From Patescibacteria group bacterium (GTDB lineage: Bacteria > Patescibacteriota > Microgenomatia > UBA1400 > MFAQ01): a DNA stretch of 11,359 bases. Each line of letters opens with the position of its first letter. Within the stretch, counting starts at the first letter, position 1. This document shows, piece after piece, positions 6,929 through 11,359 of the stretch. The stretch is from contig JAHITH010000026.1 in assembly GCA_018817845.1 (NCBI GenBank), positions 1 to 11,359 on the forward strand, in the 5' to 3' direction. The position numbers and the translations under genes were made by a program. Under the pieces are notes generated by a model that worked only from the letters and a program-made list of their open reading frames with translations, ran no database searches and had not been told where the DNA came from.

Positions 6929-7317
6929 TTGTTTAAAATGTATTTGTTGATTTTTTTGGAGGCAATGAGGGATTTCTGAGCGTGAATTTTGTTTGGCAAA
7001 CCCTGTTCTATTGTACCAGCAATTATGTCTGGGTAGCGGGTTGGAAGATAAAATTGACTGAGGTAGCTGGCGGCGGTTGTTATATTTTTAGGAGGTGAAG
7101 GTTTTATTTTTTTGATTAAAGTTTTTAAATCATGGATTTTGGGGGCAGGTTTTTTGGTTTGACTGACAATTAAGGCCTTTATAAGTTTTTCTGCTTGTTG
7201 TTGAGTGTGAAAGCAAACAGCTGAATAGATTTTAGCTTTCCAGGCGGCTTGTGATGTTTTGGCGTCTTCTTGAGCAAAAACAAGCCAAACCTGAATGTTT
7301 TTATTATTGACTATCAT
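6919..7317 (-). CDS. HEPN-domain protein, partner of MNT nucleotidyltransferase
   Basis: A 132-residue helical protein with W11-L-V-F-A-Q-E-D-A-K, A33-V-C-F-H-T-Q-Q-Q-A-E-K-L-I-K-A (33-48), K60-I-H62-D-L-x2-L and T93-R94-Y-P-D97, a pattern typical of HEPN proteins encoded next to minimal nucleotidyltransferases. Such pairs act as toxin (HEPN) and antitoxin (MNT), or as a two-part nucleotidyltransferase in which HEPN binds substrate. The classical HEPN ribonuclease motif R-x4-6-H is not present: R94 is the only arginine and no histidine follows within range. The gene overlaps the end of the MNT gene by 14 bp, in the usual MNT-HEPN pairing. ATG 7317 is the first start; no Shine-Dalgarno is visible. 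Confidence 0.85.
   Translation of the reverse strand: MIVNNKNIQVWLVFAQEDAKTSQAAWKAKIYSAVCFHTQQQAEKLIKALIVSQTKKPAPKIHDLKTLIKKIKPSPPKNITTAASYLSQFYLPTRYPDIIAGTIEQGLPNKIHAQKSLIASKKINKYILNKLK
6921..6926 (-). promoter_or_regulatory. Possible leaderless -10 box, DUF6922-like gene
   Basis: TAAAAT followed by aacccc and ATG (6914). It lacks the TG extension and overlaps the last sense codons and stop of the HEPN gene, so it is weaker evidence than the other boxes; its exact six-base spacing is the main support. Confidence 0.4.
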
Positions 7318-7612
7318 AAACTATTTGACCTTTTTTGAGAACTTCTTGTTGAATGAAGTAACTCCATCTGGAAATGTTTTTGAATTCTTTTGGAGTGTAG
7401 ACAACGATGTCGGTTGGAATTGATGGAGTGAAGGTTTTGTTGATAGACTGGATGCGGTCGTAGAAGTTTTTTTTGGTATTTTTTATAACAATGAGGTCTA
7501 GGTCACTGTTTGATTTGGTTTTGTTTTGAGCAACAGAACCGTAGACGATGATTTGCTGTGGCTGGTATTTTTTGGCGATTGAATGAATGATTTGATGGTG
7601 TTTTTTGAGCAT
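7304..7612 (-). CDS. MNT-type minimal nucleotidyltransferase (antitoxin-like)
   Basis: This 102-residue protein has a complete minimal nucleotidyltransferase active site: V23-Y-G25-S26-V-A-Q, then S36-D37-L-D39-L, and a third acid D68 in P-T-D-I-V-V-Y. Length and motifs fit the MNT/MntA group. In characterised HepT-MntA systems the MNT protein transfers AMP to a tyrosine in the HEPN toxin; whether that applies here is uncertain because the partner lacks the canonical motif. It is the first gene of the block, overlaps the HEPN gene by 14 bp, and starts at ATG 7612 behind an extended -10 box at the six-base leaderless spacing. Its start region is nearly identical to that of the unrelated VirB6-like gene. 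Confidence 0.92.
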   Translation of the reverse strand: MLKKHHQIIHSIAKKYQPQQIIVYGSVAQNKTKSNSDLDLIVIKNTKKNFYDRIQSINKTFTPSIPTDIVVYTPKEFKNISRWSYFIQQEVLKKGQIVYDSQ

Positions 7613-7636
7613 GGGTGTATTTTAGCATGATTTTTA
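7600..7636. repeat. 37-bp direct repeat, copy B (MNT gene start)
   Basis: Matches 4614-4650 at 35 of 37 positions and in the same orientation, 2,986 bp apart. The two copies enclose exactly the toxin-antitoxin and ATPase block, lying between the exported-protein gene and the VirB6-like gene. Confidence 0.85.
7619..7627 (-). promoter_or_regulatory. Extended -10 promoter, leaderless, MNT gene
   Basis: TGCTAAAAT, then acaccc, then ATG at 7612. Same sequence and spacing as the VirB6-like promoter. No good -35 is seen. The imperfect hairpin at 7642-7694 lies just upstream. Confidence 0.55.
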
Positions 7637-7641
7637 AAGAG

Positions 7642-7694
7642 GGATTACACATCTGAAAAGATCACTAGGAAGTGACATTTCCGATGAGAAATCC
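7642..7694. repeat. Imperfect ~25-bp-arm hairpin element
   Basis: Arms at 7642-7666 and 7671-7694 around agga pair at about 20 positions, with four mismatches and one bulge; the innermost five pairs (tcact/agtga) are perfect. It lies between the exported-protein gene and the MNT promoter. The right arm shares 17 bp with 6013-6029, so it looks like a dispersed palindromic element. No T run follows on either strand, so termination is not its obvious role. Confidence 0.65.
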
Positions 7695-7696
7695 TT
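7680..7696. repeat. 17-bp repeat tccgatgagaaatcctt, copy 2
   Basis: Identical to 6013-6029. It forms most of the right arm of the hairpin at 7642-7694 plus two bases beyond. Confidence 0.75.
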
Positions 7697-7703
7697 CTGC
7701 TAG

Positions 7704-7714
7704 GGTCTGACCTT
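7704..7714. repeat. ggtctgacctt palindrome, copy downstream of exported-protein gene
   Basis: Eleven bases identical to the core of the ends of the 74-bp element at 9777-9850. It lies just past the stop codon of the 7718-9742 gene, so that gene has a copy on each side. Confidence 0.65.
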
Positions 7715-7717
7715 GTT

Positions 7718-9742
7718 TTAGGGTGTGGTGCAGAAGTTGTCTATAAAACCTTGATAGTAGATTGTCCAATAACCGACGTCTTTGGTTTGAAGGGCTTGGG
7801 TTAGGGTACTATCGTAGGTGGAGGCTTGGGAGGGGCTAACAAAAAGAGTGGTAGAGTTGGGGCCACCTAAGATATTGATGAGGTTTTCGAGGTTATTACC
7901 TGGTTGGTAACCGTATTCTGCAAGAGTTTGGGTATCGGTTTTGCCGGCGACGCAATCGTTTCTCAAAGTGTTTGTCATACAACTTAGCTTTTCTTCAATG
8001 GAGAAGCCAATGCCAGTAGCACCAAATGGGTCACAACCAAAATGTTTAATGTTGGAACCGTCTTTGTTTATGCTCATTAGTCCACCCGATTCGTTAAGGG
8101 CTATGGCGATGGCGTAGTAAGGATTAAGAACCTTACTATTGCATGATGTATTTTTAGCCTGAGAGATGACGGTTTTGTGGCATACTTGATTTGAACAGGT
8201 ATTTTCAAACAAATGCATTTTACAAGTTGAGGGAGTTGGGGTGATGGTGGGTGTTTCGAGGTTGTCACCACAACTGTTTGAGCGTTGGAGGCCAGCAGGG
8301 ATGAGCCACATGTTTTGTAGTTGGCAGAGAGAGTCTTTGATGAGGGCGGTTTTTCTGTAGATAGGCATATCGCTTGAGCCGTTGCTGGTGGTTACTGAGA
8401 CGGAGCTGTTGGGATAAGGGCTGGAAGCAGTGAAGGTGGATTTGGGAGCGTCTATGGTTCTTTCTTCTGGGATTTGGGCGAAGTTGGGGAGAAGCATTTT
8501 GAATAGTGATGTATTGCCAGAGACGATACTGTTTTCTATATTTTGGACAAATGGGTGGTTAAAAATAACAACGGGGTCTCCTTCACCTTGACCTGTAATG
8601 GTGTATTGGTATTTGGGTTTGCTAATCCAAGTGCAGGCTGAGTAGCTATTGCAAGTAGTTTGGTTTAGGCCGATGCAATAGTTGGCACCTTTGCATTCTG
8701 ATTCGGTGCCGGTTTGTTCTTTGGCTATGGTTAGGTCTTTAAAAGTGACTTGTTGGGTGAGATAGGTAGGAGTGGGGAAGGTTTTGGGTGCGGGGAGGTG
8801 GGTGAGTTTGTCTTTTGGGATGGCGGGACAATTAAAATTATCAGCTTTGTCTATTAGTAATTGTTGATTTTCTCCTTTGTTGTTGATTAGGACAATGTTG
8901 TTGGTGATGTCTGTTTGAGTCCATGACGGTGATAGGGTGTAGATGAGGCCGGTGTTTGGGTCGTTTACTCCGGTATTTATGGCGTTTAAAAAAGGAATGT
9001 TTTCGGTGATGACGCTATTATCTAAGACGAGAAAGGTTTTTAGGTTATCGAAATTGAAAGGCATGAGGGCGTCGTAGGCTTCTTGGGTATCCGTGTTTAG
9101 ATTTTGGTATTTTTCTAGAAAGTCTGAGCAAACAGGGGACTTTCTTAGGCAGTTTGGAAGTTTGTTGTATAGTTTTTTTATTTCCCACTGTTTAAGTTTG
9201 TCTTGGGAGTTGTAGAATTCGTAAGTCATATTATTGATTTTGCCTTGATTGGCTTGGGTTAGATATATGGCTTTGGCGTTGGCTTGTTGATAAACTGAGA
9301 GCAGTCGCCACCAGGTGCGAAATGATTCTCTAGAGTTGAATGGAGAGGTGTTTGGTGGTTTATCAAACAAGGCGTTGAAGGGGTATTTTTGAGAGAGTAT
9401 GTCTGGGGAAGTTGTGGAGATGGTGTTAGAGTCTGGGCCAAAACCGCCTAGCTCTGCGTTGGTTAAATCTACGTTTAAGGTGACGGTGACTTGACTGGGA
9501 ATTTGATTGGGGTCGTTGGTGGTTTGGGTATATGTGAGATTTGAGGCGGGGATGCAGGATAAGGGGTATTCGTCTATTTCGCTGTGAGCTGGTTGGGGGG
9601 ATTCTTTTTCGCAGTTGCCACCTGGGCGGTAGCGGTTTTCACCTGGTGGACAGGTTTCGACGGCGAGGATGGTGGTGGGGAGAATTAGATTCTGGACAAG
9701 CCAGAATGACGAAATAAGCAAGGATAGTAGTTTGAGAGTCAT
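7718..9742 (-). CDS. Large exported protein, possible lytic-transglycosylase-like C-terminus
   Basis: Numbered from an upstream ATG at 9775 (685 residues). I prefer M12 (ATG 9742, 674 residues): it gives a clean signal peptide (M12-T-L-K-L-L, hydrophobic to about 38) and follows a TGCTATAAT box that the longer start would overlap. The mature part starts with a Cys/Pro/Gly-rich segment (C42, C55, C74), is rich in Thr, Asn, Pro and Gln, and has a Cys cluster at 361-381 (C361, C367, C375, C381). A T-P-T-I-T-P-T-P linker (508-515) leads to a C-terminal domain (about 518-685) with A556-I-A-L-N-E562-S-G-G and G588-I-G-F-S, reminiscent of lysozyme-like/SLT folds with E562 as the candidate catalytic acid. 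A wall-opening VirB1-like role fits the pilin neighbours, but is inferred from one motif and context. Many cysteines suggest disulphides outside the cytoplasm. Confidence 0.7.
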   Translation of the reverse strand: MTLKLLSLLISSFWLVQNLILPTTILAVETCPPGENRYRPGGNCEKESPQPAHSEIDEYPLSCIPASNLTYTQTTNDPNQIPSQVTVTLNVDLTNAELGGFGPDSNTISTTSPDILSQKYPFNALFDKPPNTSPFNSRESFRTWWRLLSVYQQANAKAIYLTQANQGKINNMTYEFYNSQDKLKQWEIKKLYNKLPNCLRKSPVCSDFLEKYQNLNTDTQEAYDALMPFNFDNLKTFLVLDNSVITENIPFLNAINTGVNDPNTGLIYTLSPSWTQTDITNNIVLINNKGENQQLLIDKADNFNCPAIPKDKLTHLPAPKTFPTPTYLTQQVTFKDLTIAKEQTGTESECKGANYCIGLNQTTCNSYSACTWISKPKYQYTITGQGEGDPVVIFNHPFVQNIENSIVSGNTSLFKMLLPNFAQIPEERTIDAPKSTFTASSPYPNSSVSVTTSNGSSDMPIYRKTALIKDSLCQLQNMWLIPAGLQRSNSCGDNLETPTITPTPSTCKMHLFENTCSNQVCHKTVISQAKNTSCNSKVLNPYYAIAIALNESGGLMSINKDGSNIKHFGCDPFGATGIGFSIEEKLSCMTNTLRNDCVAGKTDTQTLAEYGYQPGNNLENLINILGGPNSTTLFVSPSQASTYDSTLTQALQTKDVGYWTIYYQGFIDNFCTTP
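9685..9711. repeat. 27-bp palindromic repeat, copy inside signal-peptide coding region
   Basis: Identical to 10183-10209. The core is attctgg, acaag, ccagaat: 7-bp arms with a 5-nt loop. On the - strand it encodes S-F-W-L-V-Q-N-L within the hydrophobic part of the signal peptide, in frame. Confidence 0.85.
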
Positions 9743-9752
9743 GATGAATTTG

Positions 9753-9761
9753 ATTATAGCA
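9753..9761 (-). promoter_or_regulatory. Extended -10 promoter, exported-protein gene
   Basis: TGCTATAAT is a consensus extended -10. Ten bases separate it from ATG 9742, giving a predicted leader of only about 3-4 nt. It argues for 9742 rather than 9775 as the start. No clear -35 box. Confidence 0.6.
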
Positions 9762-9776
9762 AGCTGATACTCCATT

Positions 9777-9850
9777 AAGGTCAGACCTTTCCTCGGCTCA
9801 ATAGCCGAGAGAGCCCGCGACTGTAGTCGCTCCTTTTAAGGTCTGACCTT
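9777..9850. repeat. 74-bp element with 13-bp terminal inverted repeats and two inner hairpins
   Basis: The ends aaggtcagacctt (9777-9789) and aaggtctgacctt (9838-9850) are reverse complements of each other, and each is nearly palindromic. Inside are ctcggct-caat-agccgag (9792-9809) and gcgac-tgta-gtcgc (9817-9830). It fills the gap between a pilin gene and the exported-protein gene and touches the pilin stop codon. It resembles a small non-coding palindromic element (REP- or MITE-like). As RNA it could also attenuate transcription or protect an mRNA end; no T run follows. Confidence 0.75.
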
Positions 9851-10166
9851 ACAAAAAGCCGAACTCGGTGACTTGGGCGCCGGTAAAGTTTTCTATAGCT
9901 ACTAGAATAAGCCAGGCAACTGCCAGAAGAACGATGCCAACAATAGCCCAGGTAAATGTTTGCCAGGCGGCCGCGGTGGCTTTGGGGTCGGAACCGGCTA
10001 GGGTTAAGCGAATACCAGAAATGATGAGCATGATAAGGGCGGCGAGGGCAATTAATGAAGGAAGGGGGTTAAGAAGATTTTTAACAACACACTCTAGACC
10101 ACGGATAGTGGCGATCTTTTCACCTGATGGAGTTGTATAGACACAATCGCCTAACCAAATTGCCAT
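9849..10166 (-). CDS. Small two-helix membrane protein, divergent VirB2/TrbC-like pilin candidate
   Basis: A 105-residue protein with two hydrophobic helices (about 36-56 and 71-92) joined by a short polar loop A-G-S-D-P-K-A (57-63). The loop takes the place of the G-D-K-x-K loop of the three neighbouring pilin candidates, so it is probably a diverged relative. The N-terminal 35 residues have C8 and C26 and no clear signal peptide. It sits between the other pilin genes and the exported protein on the same strand, which supports a secretion-system role. ATG 10166 follows an extended -10 (TGATACAAT) by six bases, so a leaderless transcript is likely. The stop codon touches the 74-bp palindromic element. 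Confidence 0.75.
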   Translation of the reverse strand: MAIWLGDCVYTTPSGEKIATIRGLECVVKNLLNPLPSLIALAALIMLIISGIRLTLAGSDPKATAAAWQTFTWAIVGIVLLAVAWLILVAIENFTGAQVTEFGFL

Positions 10167-10172
10167 GAGGAT

Positions 10173-10181
10173 ATTGTATCA
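10173..10181 (-). promoter_or_regulatory. Extended -10 promoter, leaderless, divergent pilin gene
   Basis: TGATACAAT, then atcctc, then ATG at 10166. The 27-bp palindromic repeat (10183-10209) begins one base upstream, where a -35 region would lie; no consensus -35 is visible within it. Confidence 0.6.
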
Positions 10182-10182
10182 G

Positions 10183-10209
10183 TTAGATTCTGGACAAGCC
10201 AGAATGACG
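10183..10209. repeat. 27-bp palindromic repeat, intergenic copy
   Basis: Identical to 9685-9711, same orientation, 498 bp apart. It lies in the 52-bp gap between two pilin-like genes, immediately upstream of the -10 box of the second. Confidence 0.85.
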
Positions 10210-10218
10210 TAGGAGGGA

Positions 10219-10584
10219 TTAATAGGGCTTGGGAATATCTATTGTGCCATCGAAGATATCGCCGACCCCGAAGAAGTAGGAGATGATCTTGATTAAAGCC
10301 CAAGAAGCAGCTACTATGGCTAAACCGACTAGAGCGGCGGTGATTCTGTTTCTGGCATCTTCGGTTTTGGTTTTGTCACCACCTGAGGTGATCCAGGCAA
10401 TGCCACCCCAGACGAGGAAAGCGAAGACTAGAACACCAGCAAGAATAATGGCTAGGGAGACGCCAGACGAAAGCAGTTTACCAATGTCTGTGATTTTGGC
10501 CTGATCTGGTTTGGGGACGCCGATACTGTTAGCTGCAAGGGCTGTTGGAATAAAGGATAATGCGTAAGAGAGTTTGTTTTTCAT
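10219..10584 (-). CDS. VirB2/TrbC-like T4SS pilin candidate
   Basis: The 121-residue protein begins with a probable signal peptide (K2-N-K4, hydrophobic 5-17, likely cleavage after A-L-A at 17). Two membrane helices follow (about 42-65 and 81-106), joined by the loop G68-G-D-K71-T-K-T-E-D-A-R. This length, topology and G-D-K-x-K loop match the T4SS pilin-like proteins common in CPR genomes; such pilins form the extracellular filament or the channel-linked pool in the inner membrane. The closest relative in the window is the 10654-10971 gene, with matching helix-loop-helix residues. No Shine-Dalgarno precedes the ATG; a TAAAAT ends ten bases upstream, and a second possible promoter lies further upstream (10620-10650). 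Confidence 0.85.
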   Translation of the reverse strand: MKNKLSYALSFIPTALAANSIGVPKPDQAKITDIGKLLSSGVSLAIILAGVLVFAFLVWGGIAWITSGGDKTKTEDARNRITAALVGLAIVAASWALIKIISYFFGVGDIFDGTIDIPKPY

Positions 10585-10619
10585 ATATAAAAAAATTTTA
10601 ATAATTAACTTTAAGTTTT

Positions 10620-10650
10620 ATTATAACTGATTTTTAATGTTGTTTGTCAA
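10620..10650 (-). promoter_or_regulatory. Possible sigma70 promoter upstream of pilin gene
   Basis: TTGACA (10650-10645) and TATAAT (10625-10620) are both consensus, but the 19-bp spacer is long. It lies in the 69-bp AT-rich gap after the preceding pilin gene and would give a leader of roughly 30 nt. TAAAAT at 10600-10595, ten bases before the ATG, is an alternative. Confidence 0.45.
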
Positions 10651-10653
10651 GCA

Positions 10654-10971
10654 TTAGTTTCCTAGAGGGTTTACAGGGTTGCAAACATCACCACTTATAC
10701 CGAAGAAGTAGAGAAGTATTTTCCAAATAGCCCAAGAGGCGACGACTATAGCTAAACCAGTGACGGCACCGGTAAGGCGTTTTTGAGCTAACTCTGTTTT
10801 GGCTTTATCACCTCCGGCAGTAATCCATTCTATGCCGCCCCAAACAAGGAAAACAAAAACTGCTAGGCTGGCAACGATGATACCCAAACTAACCATGTTG
10901 CTTACAAATTCACCAATGCAAGTGTAGCCGAAGTAAGTATTGACTTGGGAGTTTATGTCTACGGTGTTCAT
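10654..10971 (-). CDS. VirB2/TrbC-like T4SS pilin candidate
   Basis: The 105-residue protein has two hydrophobic helices (about 28-50 and 67-92) around the loop G53-G-D-K-A-K-T-E-L-A-Q-K-R, closely similar to the next gene downstream. There is no clear cleavable signal peptide. One cysteine lies before the first helix (C18) and one after the second (C97); with both ends outside they could form a disulphide. Its ATG overlaps the stop of the preceding pilin gene as ATGA, showing a shared transcript and probable translational coupling, which also supports the start. A gene-specific function among the several pilin paralogues cannot be told from sequence. Confidence 0.85.
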   Translation of the reverse strand: MNTVDINSQVNTYFGYTCIGEFVSNMVSLGIIVASLAVFVFLVWGGIEWITAGGDKAKTELAQKRLTGAVTGLAIVVASWAIWKILLYFFGISGDVCNPVNPLGN

Positions 10972-11282
10972 GTGGTGGGAAATTCTGGTTTTAATATGTT
11001 TATTTTAAAGACGGCTTGAATGAAAAGGATAATGGCGTAAGAGATAACTAAGATTGCCAGTCCAATTATGGCGTTGGTGATTTTATTTTGAGCTGATTCT
11101 AGTTTGGTTTTGTCACCGGCAGACATAAGCCACTCTACACCGCCTAAGATTAGATAGAGTAAGAAGGCTAAGGAGCCGACCACTACCATAGTTTTCCACA
11201 GCTGGCCAATGTAGAAGGCTAAGCCTGCACCAGGGGTTTTACCAGCAACGATGGGAGAGAGAGCGTTATTGACTATAGGCAT
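10968..11282 (-). CDS. VirB2/TrbC-like T4SS pilin candidate
   Basis: A 104-residue protein with two helices (about 31-53 and 69-92) and the loop S54-A-G-D-K58-T-K-L-E-S-A-Q-N-K. It belongs to the same family as the two following genes but is the more diverged of the three, with Met/Leu-rich helices. No Shine-Dalgarno is visible. The ATG lies one base after the stop of an apparent upstream frame, and its own stop overlaps the next start, so it is an internal gene of an operon running right to left. The stop is TGA, evidence against UGA recoding in this organism. Confidence 0.85.
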   Translation of the reverse strand: MPIVNNALSPIVAGKTPGAGLAFYIGQLWKTMVVVGSLAFLLYLILGGVEWLMSAGDKTKLESAQNKITNAIIGLAILVISYAIILFIQAVFKINILKPEFPTT

Positions 11283-11283
11283 G

Positions 11284-11359
11284 TTATAAACCTAGAACTG
11301 CGGCTGGATCTAGAATATCTAGACCCAAGACGTTACTTATAATACCAATTATAAAGAAA
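11284..11359 (-). CDS. C-terminal fragment of a further operon gene, cut by window edge
   Basis: A frame open from the right edge gives 24 residues ending with a TAA at 11286-11284, one base before the next ATG. The peptide is hydrophobic at first (F-F-I-I-G-I-I) and ends P-A-A-V-L-G-L. An open frame this short can occur by chance, so the tight spacing to the pilin gene is the main support. The function cannot be read. Confidence 0.45.
   Translation of the reverse strand, partial: FFIIGIISNVLGLDILDPAAVLGL

Noticed and set aside
9773..9775. ATG 9775 as the start of the exported protein
   Set aside because: It would place 11 residues before a clean signal peptide and overlap the TGCTATAAT box; ATG 9742 fits better. 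Not excluded outright.
9868..10140. 90-codon open frame antisense to the divergent pilin gene
   Set aside because: Shadow of the opposite strand: Ala/Arg/Pro-rich with no start signal. The two-helix protein on the - strand is clearly the real gene.
1..11359. CRISPR array, tRNA, rRNA or UGA recoding
   Set aside because: No regularly spaced repeats and no cloverleaf or rRNA-like stretch were seen; TGA ends a pilin gene in a clear ATGA overlap.

Overview
The window looks like a piece of a Patescibacteria (CPR, Microgenomates-like) chromosome. This is inferred from gene content: a run of short two-membrane-segment pilin-like proteins with the G-D-K-x-K loop common in CPR type IV secretion (T4SS) loci, a VirB6-like membrane protein, short intergenic gaps, almost no recognisable Shine-Dalgarno sequences, and several nucleotidyltransferase/HEPN/AbiE-type toxin-antitoxin genes. 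TGA is used as a stop, so the UGA-glycine code of Gracilibacteria/SR1 is not seen. On the + strand G greatly exceeds C throughout, whichever strand is coding.

Layout. (a) 1-457: the 3' end of an AbiEii-family nucleotidyltransferase on the + strand. (b) 458-718: a gene-free stretch with a perfect 17-bp inverted repeat and a short direct repeat. (c) 719-2986: a 755-residue soluble protein of unknown function with one CxxC/CxxC zinc-ribbon-like motif, + strand, convergent with everything to its right. (d) 3007-4626: a VirB6/TrbL-like polytopic membrane protein, - strand. (e) 4648-7612: a toxin-antitoxin/defence-type block, all - strand, read as MNT nucleotidyltransferase, HEPN protein, DUF6922-like protein, AbiEii nucleotidyltransferase, then an AAA ATPase of the DUF4143 type. 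(f) 7718-9742: a large exported protein with a possible lytic-transglycosylase-like C-terminus. (g) 9849-11282: four small VirB2/TrbC-like pilin candidates, preceded at the right edge by the tail of a further gene.

Reading the - strand from right to left, pilins, exported protein and VirB6-like protein form a T4SS-type envelope set, interrupted between the last two by block (e). That block is bracketed by two near-identical 37-bp direct repeats (35/37), each covering a -10 box, the start codon and the first four codons of the gene it precedes. This could mark an insertion by recombination, or a reused promoter/start cassette; a third, partial copy inside the block keeps the second reading open.

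The most striking regulatory pattern is a -10-like hexamer (TAAAAT or TACAAT) ending exactly six bases before the ATG at five - strand genes, which predicts leaderless transcripts. The ATPase promoter also has a consensus TTGACA-N17-TACAAT core with two identical GTTTTCA-N7-TGAAAAC dyads, one of them across the -35 box. Several small palindromic repeats occur between T4SS genes, and one copy lies inside a signal-peptide coding sequence.
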